A stretch of DNA of 28,659 nucleotides from DASQTB01 sp035642095 (GTDB lineage: Bacteria > Actinomycetota > UBA4738 > CALAEC01). This document shows, one piece after another, positions 1 through 7,972 of the stretch. The position numbers were made by a program, and so were the translations under genes. The stretch lies in NCBI GenBank assembly GCA_035642095.1, contig DASQTB010000119.1, forward strand, positions 1 to 28,659, written 5' to 3'. The notes below the pieces were generated by a model, which was not told where the DNA came from, did not search any database, and saw nothing but the letters and a program-made list of their open reading frames with translations. Positions within the stretch are counted from its first letter, which is position 1. The number at the start of each line of letters is the position of its first letter.

Positions 1-471
1 GGCGCCGGACCGAAGATCGATCCGCCACAGCCGGGATCGGTCTCCCTGAAGGCTCTCCTCGGCCACGAACGTCAGCAGGTCGGCGTCGGACCCAGCCACC
101 TCAGACAGCGCCTCCGGGACGAATGCGGTCGGCGCGGCGGGCGGCGCCTTTGGACTCGCCTCCGCGGTCCGAGCGCCGGCCACCCCGGGGGGGGTGGGAG
201 GATCCGACAAGGCCGACCCAGCGGCGACGAGCCCGACGGCGACGAGTACGGGACCCATGAACCAGCGGCTTCCTCGCTTCGTCCGCGCAACCGGCCTCGC
301 GCCAGGGTGCAGGATCCGTTCGAGCTCCGGGCGGGCATCCCGGGGAGCTTCGGGCCGAGGGCCCACCCGGTGCAGCGGCGCCCCACAACGAGGACACCGA
401 CCCGGCAGGCCGGCCGGCGCCCAGGTCGGCCGGGACCACTCGCACCGGAAGCACACCTCGACCGAGTTCAC
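1..471 (-). CDS. Membrane-anchored zinc-ribbon protein, C-terminus cut by window edge
   Basis: No family recognised. Read from a GTG at 471, the frame is open for 157 codons to the window edge, so only the N-terminal part is present. It begins with a zinc-ribbon-like pair of CxxC motifs (C7/C10 and C26/C29), then a Pro/Arg-rich linker, one hydrophobic segment (about residues 70-88) and a Pro/Ala-rich stretch. The last residues visible (LLTFVAEES, then LWRIDLRSG) resemble the start of a TolB/PD40-type beta-propeller blade, which would lie outside the cell if the ribbon is cytoplasmic. A G8 run at 187-194 lies within the gene, but the protein reads sensibly on both sides of it. The gene is divergent from the RTX-like gene at 553. 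The propeller assignment is inference; the ribbon plus single membrane segment is directly visible. Confidence 0.6.
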   Translation of the reverse strand, partial: MNSVEVCFRCEWSRPTWAPAGLPGRCPRCGAPLHRVGPRPEAPRDARPELERILHPGARPVARTKRGSRWFMGPVLVAVGLVAAGSALSDPPTPPGVAGARTAEASPKAPPAAPTAFVPEALSEVAGSDADLLTFVAEESLQGDRSRLWRIDLRSGA

Positions 472-497
472 CGAGCCGAGCCTACGCCGCCCCGTCC

Positions 498-527
498 TTG
501 ACCGGACCCCCGCCAGGCCTCTACCGT
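498..527 (+). promoter_or_regulatory. Candidate promoter for the RTX-like gene
   Basis: TTGACC (498-503) and TACCGT (522-527) are separated by 18 nt, close to housekeeping sigma -35/-10 spacing. Predicted transcription would start near 534, upstream of the ribosome binding site GGGGGA (541-546) and the ATG at 553. It lies in the short divergent gap after the minus-strand gene that starts at 471. Confidence 0.4.
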
Positions 528-552
528 GGCCCGACACAACGGGGGAAGACAC

Positions 553-1065
553 ATGGCGAAGCGACGACTCCTGGCGGCCGCCGCCGTGGCGGCAACCATC
601 CTGAGCCCCGTCCCGGTCCGGTCCCAGGCGCGATGCACGATGGTGGGGACGGGCCAGAGAGACCGACTGATCGGGACGGCCGGACGCGACGTGATCTGCG
701 GTCGCGGCGGCCCCGACTTCATCAAGGGCAAGGGCGGCGACGACACGCTCTTCGGCGAGGGCGGGCGAGACACCCTGATCTCCGGGCCCGGGCGCGACCG
801 GGCCCAGGGCGGCCCCGGCGCGGACATCGTTGACGGGAACGGCGGCCCCGACCTGCTGTTCGGCGAGGGGGGCCGGGACATCCTCCGGGCCTTCGGAGGT
901 TCGGATACCGTCCGGGGCGGCGGTCGGGGCGACTGCCTGTACACCGTCGATTCGATCGGAGGGAACGACCGGGCCTTCGGCGACGCGGGTCAGGACGTGT
1001 ACGACGTCGACCAGGGCGATCTGGTGCTCACGGCCGAAGTGGTCGGATCCTGCGCCGGCGACTGA
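553..1065 (+). CDS. Secreted RTX-like Gly/Asp-rich repeat protein
   Basis: Likely a secreted calcium-binding repeat protein of 170 residues. Residues 1 to about 26 form a signal peptide (MAKRR, a hydrophobic Ala-rich core, then SQA). The rest is mainly degenerate glycine/aspartate nonapeptides of the hemolysin type (GRGGPDFI, GKGGDDTLF, GEGGRDTLI, GNGGPDLLF, GEGGRDILR). In known RTX proteins such repeats bind Ca2+ in a parallel beta-roll. Several cysteines could form disulfides after export. I chose the ATG at 553 over the in-frame GTG at 526 because GGGGGA lies 6 nt upstream and the signal peptide begins there. No enzymatic domain is attached and no type I secretion genes are nearby, so Sec export is more likely. 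The function beyond Ca2+-dependent folding is unknown. Confidence 0.75.
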   Translation: MAKRRLLAAAAVAATILSPVPVRSQARCTMVGTGQRDRLIGTAGRDVICGRGGPDFIKGKGGDDTLFGEGGRDTLISGPGRDRAQGGPGADIVDGNGGPDLLFGEGGRDILRAFGGSDTVRGGGRGDCLYTVDSIGGNDRAFGDAGQDVYDVDQGDLVLTAEVVGSCAGD

Positions 1066-1145
1066 CCGGGCGCTGACTTCACTGTCCTGGCGGAAGGTCA
1101 CGACACGGTGTAGCCACCACAGGGTTTTCCGCTCGTGCAGCAGGA

Positions 1146-1164
1146 AGCCCTTCGATCGAGGGCT
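1146..1164. other. Short hairpin in the 1066-1313 intergenic gap
   Basis: AGCCCT and AGGGCT form a 6-bp perfect stem around a 7-nt TCGATCG core. It lies about 80 nt after the RTX-like stop codon. No T-run follows, so it is at best a weak or Rho-assisted terminator. The remainder of the 248-bp gap holds no convincing gene apart from the weak small ORF at 1203. Confidence 0.25.
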
Positions 1165-1202
1165 CCTCGCCCTGTTGCGCCGGATGGGGAGCCTGTGTGG
1201 CC

Positions 1203-1313
1203 GTGAAGTGCTGGCTCGATCCCGACCGGGCCCCGGAGGTGGGGGAGGCGGCTATCGCCCCCTCCGTCTCCTTCGAGGCGAGACAATCGAGTAGGCCTCC
1301 CGACGCAGAGTAG
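1203..1313 (+). CDS. Possible 36-residue leader ORF before the phosphotransferase
   Basis: A short frame from GTG 1203 (or GTG 1197) ends with TAG directly against the ATG at 1314, so it could be translationally coupled to the next gene. GGGGA at 1186-1190 lies 6 nt before GTG 1197. Codon third positions are mostly G/C, but this is weak evidence in such GC-rich DNA. There is no recognisable family. It may equally be chance. Confidence 0.2.
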   Translation: MKCWLDPDRAPEVGEAAIAPSVSFEARQSSRPPDAE

Positions 1314-2222
1314 ATGGAGAGGATCGAAGATCCCTATCCGCCCCCGGAGGACGCGCTCAGGTGGGTGCTGGTGTCCCTTGGCGGCGGCCGGATCGCCTCG
1401 GTGCGGGCCCTGCCCGGTGGAGCGTGGCATGCGAACCACGCCGTAGACGTCCTCGACACGAAGGGACGCCTCCGCCGGCTGGTCCTCCGTCGGTGGGCCC
1501 GGCCGGGATGGGAGCTGGCGGATCCGGATTTCACCGCGGAGAGGGAGGCCGCGATCCTCCCGCTGCTTTCCGAGACGGCCGTGCCCTCCCCGCGGCTGGT
1601 GGCAGCCGATCCAGCCGGCGCTGAGTGCGACGTGCCGGCCCTCCTCATCACCAGACTCCCCGGCCGACCACCTGGCCATCGCACTTCCGTCGAGGCATAT
1701 GTGGACCAGGTCGCCGGCGTCCTCCCGCACATCCATGCGGTCGACGGCCGGGCCTCGACCACCGTCCCGGGGTACCGCCGGTACCACCACCCAGAGCACG
1801 TGATCCTGCCCGCTTGGCTTACGCCCTCTCCGGTATGGGAACGGGCCGTCGAGGTCGTGGCCCGGCCACCGCCAACCGGACCGACGTGCTTCATCCACCG
1901 GGACTTCCATCTGGGAAACACCCTGTGGTCGCGGGGCCGCCTCACGGGCGTGGTCGACTGGACCCAGGGCTCATGGGGTCCTCCCTCCGTGGACCTGGGC
2001 CACATGCGCTGGAACCTCGCCGCCGGGCACGGCCCCGAGGCGCCGACGCGCTTCTTGGATGCCTACCAGGCCCAGCCCACGAACATGTTTGAACACGATC
2101 CCTACTGGGACGTCGTGACTCTGGTGGACCTCCTCGCCGATGTAGCTCCGGCCTCGCCGTTACCGCGGCTCGAGATCGGGCGACTCGAGCAGTATCTCGC
2201 CGGCGTGCTGGCTGAGCTCTGA
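1314..2222 (+). CDS. APH-family phosphotransferase (choline/aminoglycoside-kinase fold)
   Basis: This 302-residue cytoplasmic enzyme should transfer phosphate from ATP to a small hydroxylated substrate. The kinase fold is clear. An N-lobe Gly-rich segment near residues 23-40 (SLGGG, then LPGGAWHAN) is followed by LVLRRW with the likely ATP-binding basic residue. The catalytic loop HRDFHLGN has H195, D197 and N202, and the metal-binding aspartate is in VDWTQGSWG (D215). This arrangement is that of the aminoglycoside phosphotransferase/choline kinase superfamily. The family covers antibiotic, homoserine, choline and sugar kinases, and nothing in the sequence picks the substrate. The neighbours (an RTX-like gene upstream, the cyanophycin operon downstream after 80 nt) do not help. 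I would not call it a resistance gene. Confidence 0.85.
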   Translation: MERIEDPYPPPEDALRWVLVSLGGGRIASVRALPGGAWHANHAVDVLDTKGRLRRLVLRRWARPGWELADPDFTAEREAAILPLLSETAVPSPRLVAADPAGAECDVPALLITRLPGRPPGHRTSVEAYVDQVAGVLPHIHAVDGRASTTVPGYRRYHHPEHVILPAWLTPSPVWERAVEVVARPPPTGPTCFIHRDFHLGNTLWSRGRLTGVVDWTQGSWGPPSVDLGHMRWNLAAGHGPEAPTRFLDAYQAQPTNMFEHDPYWDVVTLVDLLADVAPASPLPRLEIGRLEQYLAGVLAEL

Positions 2223-2239
2223 CGGCAGGGAACCGTACG

Positions 2240-2268
2240 CTGACCCACACCGACCCGCGGGCGATAGC
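2240..2268 (+). promoter_or_regulatory. Weak candidate promoter for the cyanophycin operon
   Basis: CTGACC (2240-2245) and GATAGC (2263-2268) are 17 nt apart in the 80-nt gap before cphB. The -10 match is poor. It is the best pair I can see there; read-through from the upstream phosphotransferase is the alternative. Confidence 0.2.
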
Positions 2269-2302
2269 CGCCGGGGAGGAGGGCCTCTGAACGCGCGGTA
2301 GG

Positions 2303-3181
2303 ATGACTGGGATGGCCCTCGAAGACGAGCCGCCCGCCCACCTCCAGCCGCTGCGTGGGACCGCCGGGCCCGTCGTCATCATCGGCGGCGCGGAGGACAA
2401 GCGGCGCGACCGGGTCATCCTCGGGCGGGTGGTCGACCTGGCCGGTGGGAAGGACGCGTCCATCGTCGTCATCAGCACGGCCTCCGGCCTGGGAGAACAG
2501 GCCGCGGCCCGGTACGGCGAGCTGTTCCGGGAGCTCGGCGCGGGAGATGCCGTCGGGGTCTGCCCTCGCAGCCGTGAGCAGGCCAACGGCCCGGACCTGA
2601 TCCAGGCCGTCAACCGGGCCACCGGGATATTCCTGACCGGCGGCAACCAGATTCGGCTGGTGTCCGTGCTAGGTGGCACTCGGCTGGAGGACGCTCTGGC
2701 CTCCGCCCACGACCGGGGGGCCGTCATCGCCGGCACCTCGGCCGGAGCGAGCGCGGTGGCGGCGCACATGGTGGCCTTCGGCCGCTCGGGGGCCAGCCCG
2801 AAGCACCGGATGATCCACCTCTCGGCGGGGCTGGGGCTCGTCGATGGGGTCGTGGTCGACCAACACTTCGAACAACGCGGCCGATGGGGTCGTCTCCTGG
2901 CCGCGGTCGCCCTGTCGCCCCGGCTGCTCGGCATCGGCCTCGACGAGGACACCGCCGCCATCGTCCACGCGGACAGGACTCTCGAGGTGATCGGCCGCGG
3001 GGCTGTGACCATCGTGGATGGCGCCGAGGTCAGCACGGACGCTCACCACATCAAGGGACATCGTCCGATGATGGTCTCCGGCGCGGTGGTTCACGCACTG
3101 CCGGCCGGCTACCGGTTCGACCTCCGGGCCCGACGACTGCTTCCGACCGCGGAGGACGAGGAGCGCGAGGCGTCCGAGTGA
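2303..3181 (+). CDS. cphB: Cyanophycinase (serine peptidase, S51 type)
   Basis: The enzyme hydrolyses cyanophycin (poly-aspartate backbone with arginine side chains) to beta-Asp-Arg dipeptides. At 292 residues it is close to the cyanobacterial enzyme. The nucleophile elbow GTSAGA places the catalytic serine at S146. Likely partners are H188 in DQHFEQRGRW and E215 in GLDEDTA; the pattern IIGGAEDK near residue 30 and LTGGNQ near 112 are also typical of the family. There is no signal peptide, so it is the intracellular type that mobilises stored polymer rather than a secreted scavenger. ATG 2312 is an alternative start 9 nt downstream. Its stop overlaps the cphA start (GTGA), so the degrading and the making enzyme are translationally coupled. 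Confidence 0.93.
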   Translation: MTGMALEDEPPAHLQPLRGTAGPVVIIGGAEDKRRDRVILGRVVDLAGGKDASIVVISTASGLGEQAAARYGELFRELGAGDAVGVCPRSREQANGPDLIQAVNRATGIFLTGGNQIRLVSVLGGTRLEDALASAHDRGAVIAGTSAGASAVAAHMVAFGRSGASPKHRMIHLSAGLGLVDGVVVDQHFEQRGRWGRLLAAVALSPRLLGIGLDEDTAAIVHADRTLEVIGRGAVTIVDGAEVSTDAHHIKGHRPMMVSGAVVHALPAGYRFDLRARRLLPTAEDEEREASE

Positions 3182-6006
3182 GCCGAACGGAACCGCGCAG
3201 CCGGACCCGGACCAGGAAGGATCGGGAACGGGCCAAGAACGAGCCGGCGAAGGAAAAGCCGGCTCCGTCGCCGGATCTGAAGATCTTGGAGACCCAGATC
3301 TTCCGGGGCCCCAACTACTGGTCCTACGAACCCTGCATCCGTCTCCTGGTCGACCTTGGTTCGATGGAACACTGGCCCTCGAACACCCTGGAGGGGTTCA
3401 ACGTGGCCCTGCTCGAGCTCCTGCCGGGGCTCCGCGATCACTCGTGCTCGCTGGGACGACCGGGCGGCTTCCTGGAACGGCTGGAGGACGGCACGTGGCT
3501 CGGACACGTCGCCGAACACGTGGCCATCGCTCTCCAGCGTGAGACGGGAGCACACGTCTATCGGGGCAAGACCCGAAGCGCTGGGGAGGCCGGCCGGTAC
3601 AACGTGATCTACGGCTACGGCGAGGAGCGGGTCGGCCTGGAGGCCGGACGGCTCGGCGTCCGGGTCGTCAACCACCTGGTCGAGCCGGAGGAGGGGTTCG
3701 ACCTCCTGGCGGAGCTGGAGAAGCTCATCCTCCTGGCCGAGCGGCGGGCATTCGGGCCATCCACCCAGGCTCTGATCGACGAGGCGGCCGGCCGGGACAT
3801 CCCCTACCTCCGCCTGAACGAGGCCTCCCTGGTCCAGCTGGGCCAGGGGACCTATCAGCGCCGGGTCCGAGCGACGATGACCTCGCTGACGCCGGCCCTC
3901 GGCGTCGACATCGCCGGAGACAAGAGCCTGACGAACCGGCTCCTGGCCGCGGCGGGGCTTCCCGTCCCTCGCTCGGAGATCGTTCGGACCGCCGACGAGG
4001 CCGCGGCAGCGGCTAGACGGATCGGCTTCCCGGTTGTGCTCAAGCCGCTGGACGGCAACCACGGCCGCGGGGTGGGGCTGGAGCTCGGTGATGAGGACGC
4101 CGTCCGAGCCTGGCATCCGCGGGCCCAGGCCGAGTCCCGCCGCGGCGTGCTCCAGGTCGAGTCGTTCGTGACCGGCAACGACTACCGGGTCTTGGTCGTC
4201 GGGGGGACGATGGTGGCGGTGGCCCAGCGGATCCCGGCCCACGTCACGGGAGACGGGGAGCACACCGTGGCCGAGCTGGTGGACATCACGAACCAGGACC
4301 CTCGGCGAGGGATCGGCCACGAGAAGGTGCTGACCAAGATCAAGGTCGATGACGCCGCGATGGAGCTGCTGTCGAAGCAGGGCTACGCGCTCGACGACGT
4401 CCCGGACGAGGGAGCCTTCGTCAAGCTCGCCGCCACTGGGAACATGTCGACGGGCGGGATCTCGATCGACCGGACCTGGGAGGCACACGAGGAGAACGTG
4501 GAGATCGCCGAGGAGGCGGCCCGGGTCACCGGGCTCGACGTCGCCGGGATCGACTTCCTGACGCGGGACATCTCCCAGCCGGTCCGGGAGAGCGGCGGGG
4601 CCATCGTCGAGGTCAACGCGGCGCCGGGGTTCCGCATGCACACCCACCCGACCGAGGGCGAGCCGCAATACGTGGCCAAGTCCGTTATCGACCTGCTGTT
4701 CCCCCCGGGGACACCTTCGCGGATTCCGATCGTGGCCGTGACCGGATCGAACGGGAAGACCACCACGGTCCGGATGATCAGCCACATATTCAGCCGGATG
4801 GGGAAGAAGGTCGGCATGACCACCACCGATGGCATCCACATCGACGAGCGCCTGGTGAAGAAGACCGACGCCAGCGGGCCCAAGTCGGCGCAGATGGTCC
4901 TCCAGAACCCCCGGATCGACTTCGCGGTGTTCGAGGTGGCTCGGGGCGGGATCCTTCGGGAGGGTCTGGGCTACGGACGGAACGACGTGGCCGTGGTCAC
5001 CAACGTGACCGGCGACCACCTGGGGCTGAAGGAGATCGAGACGCTGGAGCAGCTGGCCGAGGTCAAGCGGGTGGTGGTCGAGGCGGTGCCTCGGAGCGGG
5101 GCCGCCGTGCTGAACGCGGACGACCCACTGGTGGCCGACATGCGGAAGCACTGTTCGGGATCCGTGATCCTGGTCTCGATGCAGGAACGGAACGAGCTGA
5201 TCGAGCGGTGGGTCCGGCGTGGCCGCAAGGCCGTCGTCCTCGACCGGGACGAGCGGGGTGAGCGCATCGTGATCCGGGAGGGCCGGCGGACGATGCCAAT
5301 CGCCTACACGCACCTCCTCCCCTCGACCTACGAGGGACGGGCCCGGATGATGGTGCAGAACGCCATGGCCGCCGCCGCGGCAGCCCATGCCGCGGGGGCC
5401 CACCTCCACGACATCCGCCAGGGCCTGCGGACGTTCAGCGCCTCGATCTTCCAGGCTCCGGGGCGGCTCAATCTGTTCGACCTCAACGGCGTGAAGATCC
5501 TCATCGACTATGCCCACAATCCGCATGGACTCGAAGCGGTCGGCGAGTTCGTGGAACGGGTCACCTCGGACGCCCCCACCGGCAGCGGCAATCCCGGGAT
5601 CGCCTCGTGGTCGGCCAACCTGCGGGTCGCCGTGGTGGCCACGCCCGGCGACCGCCGGGAGGACGACATGCGAGAACTGGGCCGGGTGGCCGCCCGGTAC
5701 TTCGACGAGGTGATCGTCAGGGAGGACGACAACCCCCGGGGCCGGCGGAAGGGAGAGACGGCGGAGATCGTCATGGAAGGGATCCATGAGGCGATGCGGT
5801 CGGGGGCCCGGGTGGGAAGCACCGAGATCGTCATCGATGAGGCCGAGGCCGTGCGACGGGCCCTCGACCGGAGCCGGCCGGGCGACCTGGTCGTGCTCTG
5901 CGCGGACCATGCCGGTGAGGTGCTTCGCGAGCTGGAGGCCCGGCGAGCCGGGGGCGGGGACGGGCGAGCCTCGGCCAAGGCCGGAGTGGCCGAGCTCGAC
6001 GCCTGA
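3178..6006 (+). CDS. cphA: Cyanophycin synthetase
   Basis: It polymerises aspartate and adds arginine to each side chain, using ATP. The 942-residue protein has the full three-module layout. A basic, low-complexity leader (1-32) precedes the CphA N-terminal domain (about 33-200, with LETQIFRGPNYW and GTWLGHVAEH). The ATP-grasp module (about 210-490, VVLKPLDGNHGRGVG with K289 near the ATP site) adds backbone aspartate. The Mur-ligase module (about 515-920) has P-loop GSNGKTT with K527, LNADDP, QNAMAAA and DYAHN, and adds the side-chain residue. GTG 3178 is chosen because it overlaps the cphB stop by 4 nt; the frame is open further upstream, but that part is the shadow of cphB. The next gene starts 1 nt after the stop. 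Whether lysine can replace arginine cannot be told from the sequence. Confidence 0.95.
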   Translation: MSRTEPRSRTRTRKDRERAKNEPAKEKPAPSPDLKILETQIFRGPNYWSYEPCIRLLVDLGSMEHWPSNTLEGFNVALLELLPGLRDHSCSLGRPGGFLERLEDGTWLGHVAEHVAIALQRETGAHVYRGKTRSAGEAGRYNVIYGYGEERVGLEAGRLGVRVVNHLVEPEEGFDLLAELEKLILLAERRAFGPSTQALIDEAAGRDIPYLRLNEASLVQLGQGTYQRRVRATMTSLTPALGVDIAGDKSLTNRLLAAAGLPVPRSEIVRTADEAAAAARRIGFPVVLKPLDGNHGRGVGLELGDEDAVRAWHPRAQAESRRGVLQVESFVTGNDYRVLVVGGTMVAVAQRIPAHVTGDGEHTVAELVDITNQDPRRGIGHEKVLTKIKVDDAAMELLSKQGYALDDVPDEGAFVKLAATGNMSTGGISIDRTWEAHEENVEIAEEAARVTGLDVAGIDFLTRDISQPVRESGGAIVEVNAAPGFRMHTHPTEGEPQYVAKSVIDLLFPPGTPSRIPIVAVTGSNGKTTTVRMISHIFSRMGKKVGMTTTDGIHIDERLVKKTDASGPKSAQMVLQNPRIDFAVFEVARGGILREGLGYGRNDVAVVTNVTGDHLGLKEIETLEQLAEVKRVVVEAVPRSGAAVLNADDPLVADMRKHCSGSVILVSMQERNELIERWVRRGRKAVVLDRDERGERIVIREGRRTMPIAYTHLLPSTYEGRARMMVQNAMAAAAAAHAAGAHLHDIRQGLRTFSASIFQAPGRLNLFDLNGVKILIDYAHNPHGLEAVGEFVERVTSDAPTGSGNPGIASWSANLRVAVVATPGDRREDDMRELGRVAARYFDEVIVREDDNPRGRRKGETAEIVMEGIHEAMRSGARVGSTEIVIDEAEAVRRALDRSRPGDLVVLCADHAGEVLRELEARRAGGGDGRASAKAGVAELDA

Positions 6007-6007
6007 G

Positions 6008-7558
6008 ATGTCGGAGGCGCACCGGGACCGGGGTACCGTCGGCTCCCTGATGAGCCGTCCCCCCATCACCGCCAGGCCCGACGAGTCGGTGGCGGAGGCC
6101 GCCGAACGGATGCGGGAGCACGACGTGGGCTCGGTCGTGGTGACCGAGGCCGACCGGGCGGTGGGGATCCTGACCGAGCGCGATCTGGTCCGCGTCGCCG
6201 GGAAGGGTGCGGATCCGAGGAACGCCACCGTGGCCGAGTGGATGACCCCGGATCCCGATGTGATCGGTCCCGACGTGTCGGTGGGCAAGGCCTTCCACGA
6301 CCTGTCCGAGCGGGGCTACCGCCACTTCCCGGTCGCCGAGAACGGTCGGGTGGTGGGCGTGGTCTCGATCCGCGACCTGCTCCGGGTGGCCCGGATCGAG
6401 CCGGTGACCTCCCCGGGGCACCTGGAGGCTCCGAAGGGGCTGGAGGGCGTGATCGTGGCCGAGACCGAGATCGGCGACGTCCGCGGGGAAGAGGGTTTCT
6501 ACCACTATCGGCAGTACTCGGCGGTCGAGCTGGCCGAGACTCGAACCCTGGAGGACGTGTGGCATCTCCTGTTCCTCGGTCACCTCCCCACGGCGACGGA
6601 GCGCCGGCGATTCGAGGAGCGGGTCCGCCCCCTCCGGGGCATCCCCGACGACGTGTCGGCGGAGCTCCCCGCGATCGCCCGGGCCGGGGAGGAGTTCGTG
6701 CCGCTGGACGCCCTCCGGACTGCGGTCTCCCTCACAGCGGAGTCACTCGGCCTTCGGTCGACGATCGACGTCGATGCCGACGAGCTGCGCCACGATGCCC
6801 TTCGGATCTGCGCGGTGACGCCGACCCTGATCATGGCGCTGTGGCGTCTGCGGAACGGGCGGGAACCGATCCCCCCGCACCCCGAGCTCCCCTACGCGGC
6901 GAACTACCTGTTCATGCGGACCGGGGACGAACCCCCGCCGGAGCGCGCCCGGGCCATCGAGCAGTACCTGATCTCCACGATCGATCACGGCTTCAACGCC
7001 TCCACCTTCACGGCGCGGGTCATCACCTCGACGGCCGCCGACCTCGGTTCCGCAGTGGTCGGGGCCATCGGTGCGTTGTCCGGGCCGCTGCACGGCGGGG
7101 CGCCGAGCCGGGCCCTGGAGATGCTGGAGGTGATCAAGACGCCGGAGAACGCCGAGCGCTACGTCCGGGACGCCGTGGAGAAGGGCGACCGGATCATGGG
7201 GTTCGGGCACCGCGTGTACAAGACCGAGGATCCCCGGTCCCGGATGCTGAAGGGCATCGCCCAGCGCCTGGGCGGCGACAAGGCGAACTTGGCTCTGTCC
7301 ATCGAGCAGACCATCGTCGACACGCTGGCCGAGCTGAAACCCGGCCGGCGGCTCTACGCGAACGTCGAGTTCTACGCGGGCGTGGTCATGGACGCCTGCA
7401 GCCTGCCCGAGGAACTGTTCACCCCGACCTTCACCGCCAGCCGGATGATCGGTTGGTGCGCCAACGTGCTGGAGCAGGCTGCCGACAACCGGTTGATCCG
7501 TCCCAAGGCCAGGTACGTCGGGCCCGATGCCCCCCAGCCGGTCCCGGACGCCGGCTGA
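6008..7558 (+). CDS. CBS-domain pair fused to citrate synthase
   Basis: A 516-residue fusion. Residues 1-130 hold two CBS motifs, each ending in the typical GILTERDLVR / GVVSIRDLLR segment; CBS pairs usually bind adenosine nucleotides or SAM as regulatory ligands. From about residue 145 (GLEGVIVAETEIGDV, then FYHYRQYSA) a complete citrate synthase follows, condensing oxaloacetate and acetyl-CoA. Catalytic candidates are H362 (GPLHGGA), H401 (FGHRVYK) and E454 (NVEFYAG), where the textbook enzyme has aspartate; I recall glutamate here in other actinobacterial homologues. 2-methylcitrate synthase cannot be excluded. ATG 6008 lies 1 nt after the cphA stop, so it is co-transcribed with the cyanophycin genes. 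It converges on msrB with a 1-nt gap. The fusion suggests flux control by energy state; that is inference. Confidence 0.9.
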   Translation: MSEAHRDRGTVGSLMSRPPITARPDESVAEAAERMREHDVGSVVVTEADRAVGILTERDLVRVAGKGADPRNATVAEWMTPDPDVIGPDVSVGKAFHDLSERGYRHFPVAENGRVVGVVSIRDLLRVARIEPVTSPGHLEAPKGLEGVIVAETEIGDVRGEEGFYHYRQYSAVELAETRTLEDVWHLLFLGHLPTATERRRFEERVRPLRGIPDDVSAELPAIARAGEEFVPLDALRTAVSLTAESLGLRSTIDVDADELRHDALRICAVTPTLIMALWRLRNGREPIPPHPELPYAANYLFMRTGDEPPPERARAIEQYLISTIDHGFNASTFTARVITSTAADLGSAVVGAIGALSGPLHGGAPSRALEMLEVIKTPENAERYVRDAVEKGDRIMGFGHRVYKTEDPRSRMLKGIAQRLGGDKANLALSIEQTIVDTLAELKPGRRLYANVEFYAGVVMDACSLPEELFTPTFTASRMIGWCANVLEQAADNRLIRPKARYVGPDAPQPVPDAG

Positions 7559-7559
7559 G

Positions 7560-7955
7560 TCAGACGTCCCGTTCCAGGACCAGGCAGACGCCGTTGATGC
7601 AGTACCGCTGACCGGTCGGAGCCGGGCCGTCGTCGAAAACGTGACCCAGGTGGCTGCCACACCGGCGACACCGGACCTCAGTCCGGATCATCCCGTGTGA
7701 GGTGTCGGTCTCCGTCTCGACGTTCTCCGCCACGGCCGGCTCGGTGAAGCTCGGCCACCCGGTCCCGGAGTCGAACTTCGCGTCGGAGCCGAACAGCTCG
7801 GCGCCGCACGCCGCGCACCGGAATACCCCTTCGTCCTTGGAGAAGGCGTAGGGATGGCTGAACGGCGGTTCAGTCCCCTGTTGCCGAAGCACCCGGTACT
7901 GCTCCGGGGTCAGCTCCCGGCGCCACTCCTCGTCTGTCTTCTCGACCCGAGCCAC
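7560..7955 (-). CDS. msrB: Peptide methionine (R)-S-oxide reductase
   Basis: The enzyme repairs oxidised protein methionine by reducing the R-sulfoxide, with electrons normally supplied by thioredoxin. The 131-residue single-domain protein has the family signature: structural zinc cysteines C47/C50 (CAAC) and C96/C99 (CRRC), GTGWPSF, and the catalytic C119 in RYCING. GTG 7955 gives the normal MsrB length and begins at the conserved VEKTDEEWRREL region. The frame is open further upstream, but codon use there is unlike a gene and belongs to a separate small ORF. No good ribosome binding site is visible. Probably transcribed with that small ORF from the promoter near 8183. No msrA is present in the window. 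Confidence 0.93.
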   Translation of the reverse strand: MARVEKTDEEWRRELTPEQYRVLRQQGTEPPFSHPYAFSKDEGVFRCAACGAELFGSDAKFDSGTGWPSFTEPAVAENVETETDTSHGMIRTEVRCRRCGSHLGHVFDDGPAPTGQRYCINGVCLVLERDV

Positions 7956-7972
7956 GATCCCAGCGTATCGCT

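Noticed and set aside
187..194. G8 homopolymer as a frameshift in the first gene
   Set aside because: The same minus-strand frame is protein-like on both sides (zinc ribbon and membrane helix upstream, propeller-like strand downstream), so no shift is needed.
1314..2222. Antibiotic-resistance (aminoglycoside phosphotransferase) gene
   Set aside because: Only the general kinase fold is visible; the family is broad and there is no mobile or resistance context.
2884..3177. N-terminal extension of cphA inside cphB
   Set aside because: The added 98 codons are the shadow of cphB; GTG 3178 overlapping the cphB stop is the natural start.
5786..6007. N-terminal extension of the citrate synthase fusion inside cphA
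   Set aside because: Low-complexity shadow of cphA; ATG 6008 precedes the first CBS motif and is 1 nt after the cphA stop.
3109..6288. A 1059-codon open frame on the minus strand opposite cphA
   Set aside because: It mirrors the coding frame of cphA, is rich in His/Pro/Asp/Gly as expected of antisense in GC-rich DNA, and matches no family; cphA has complete motifs.
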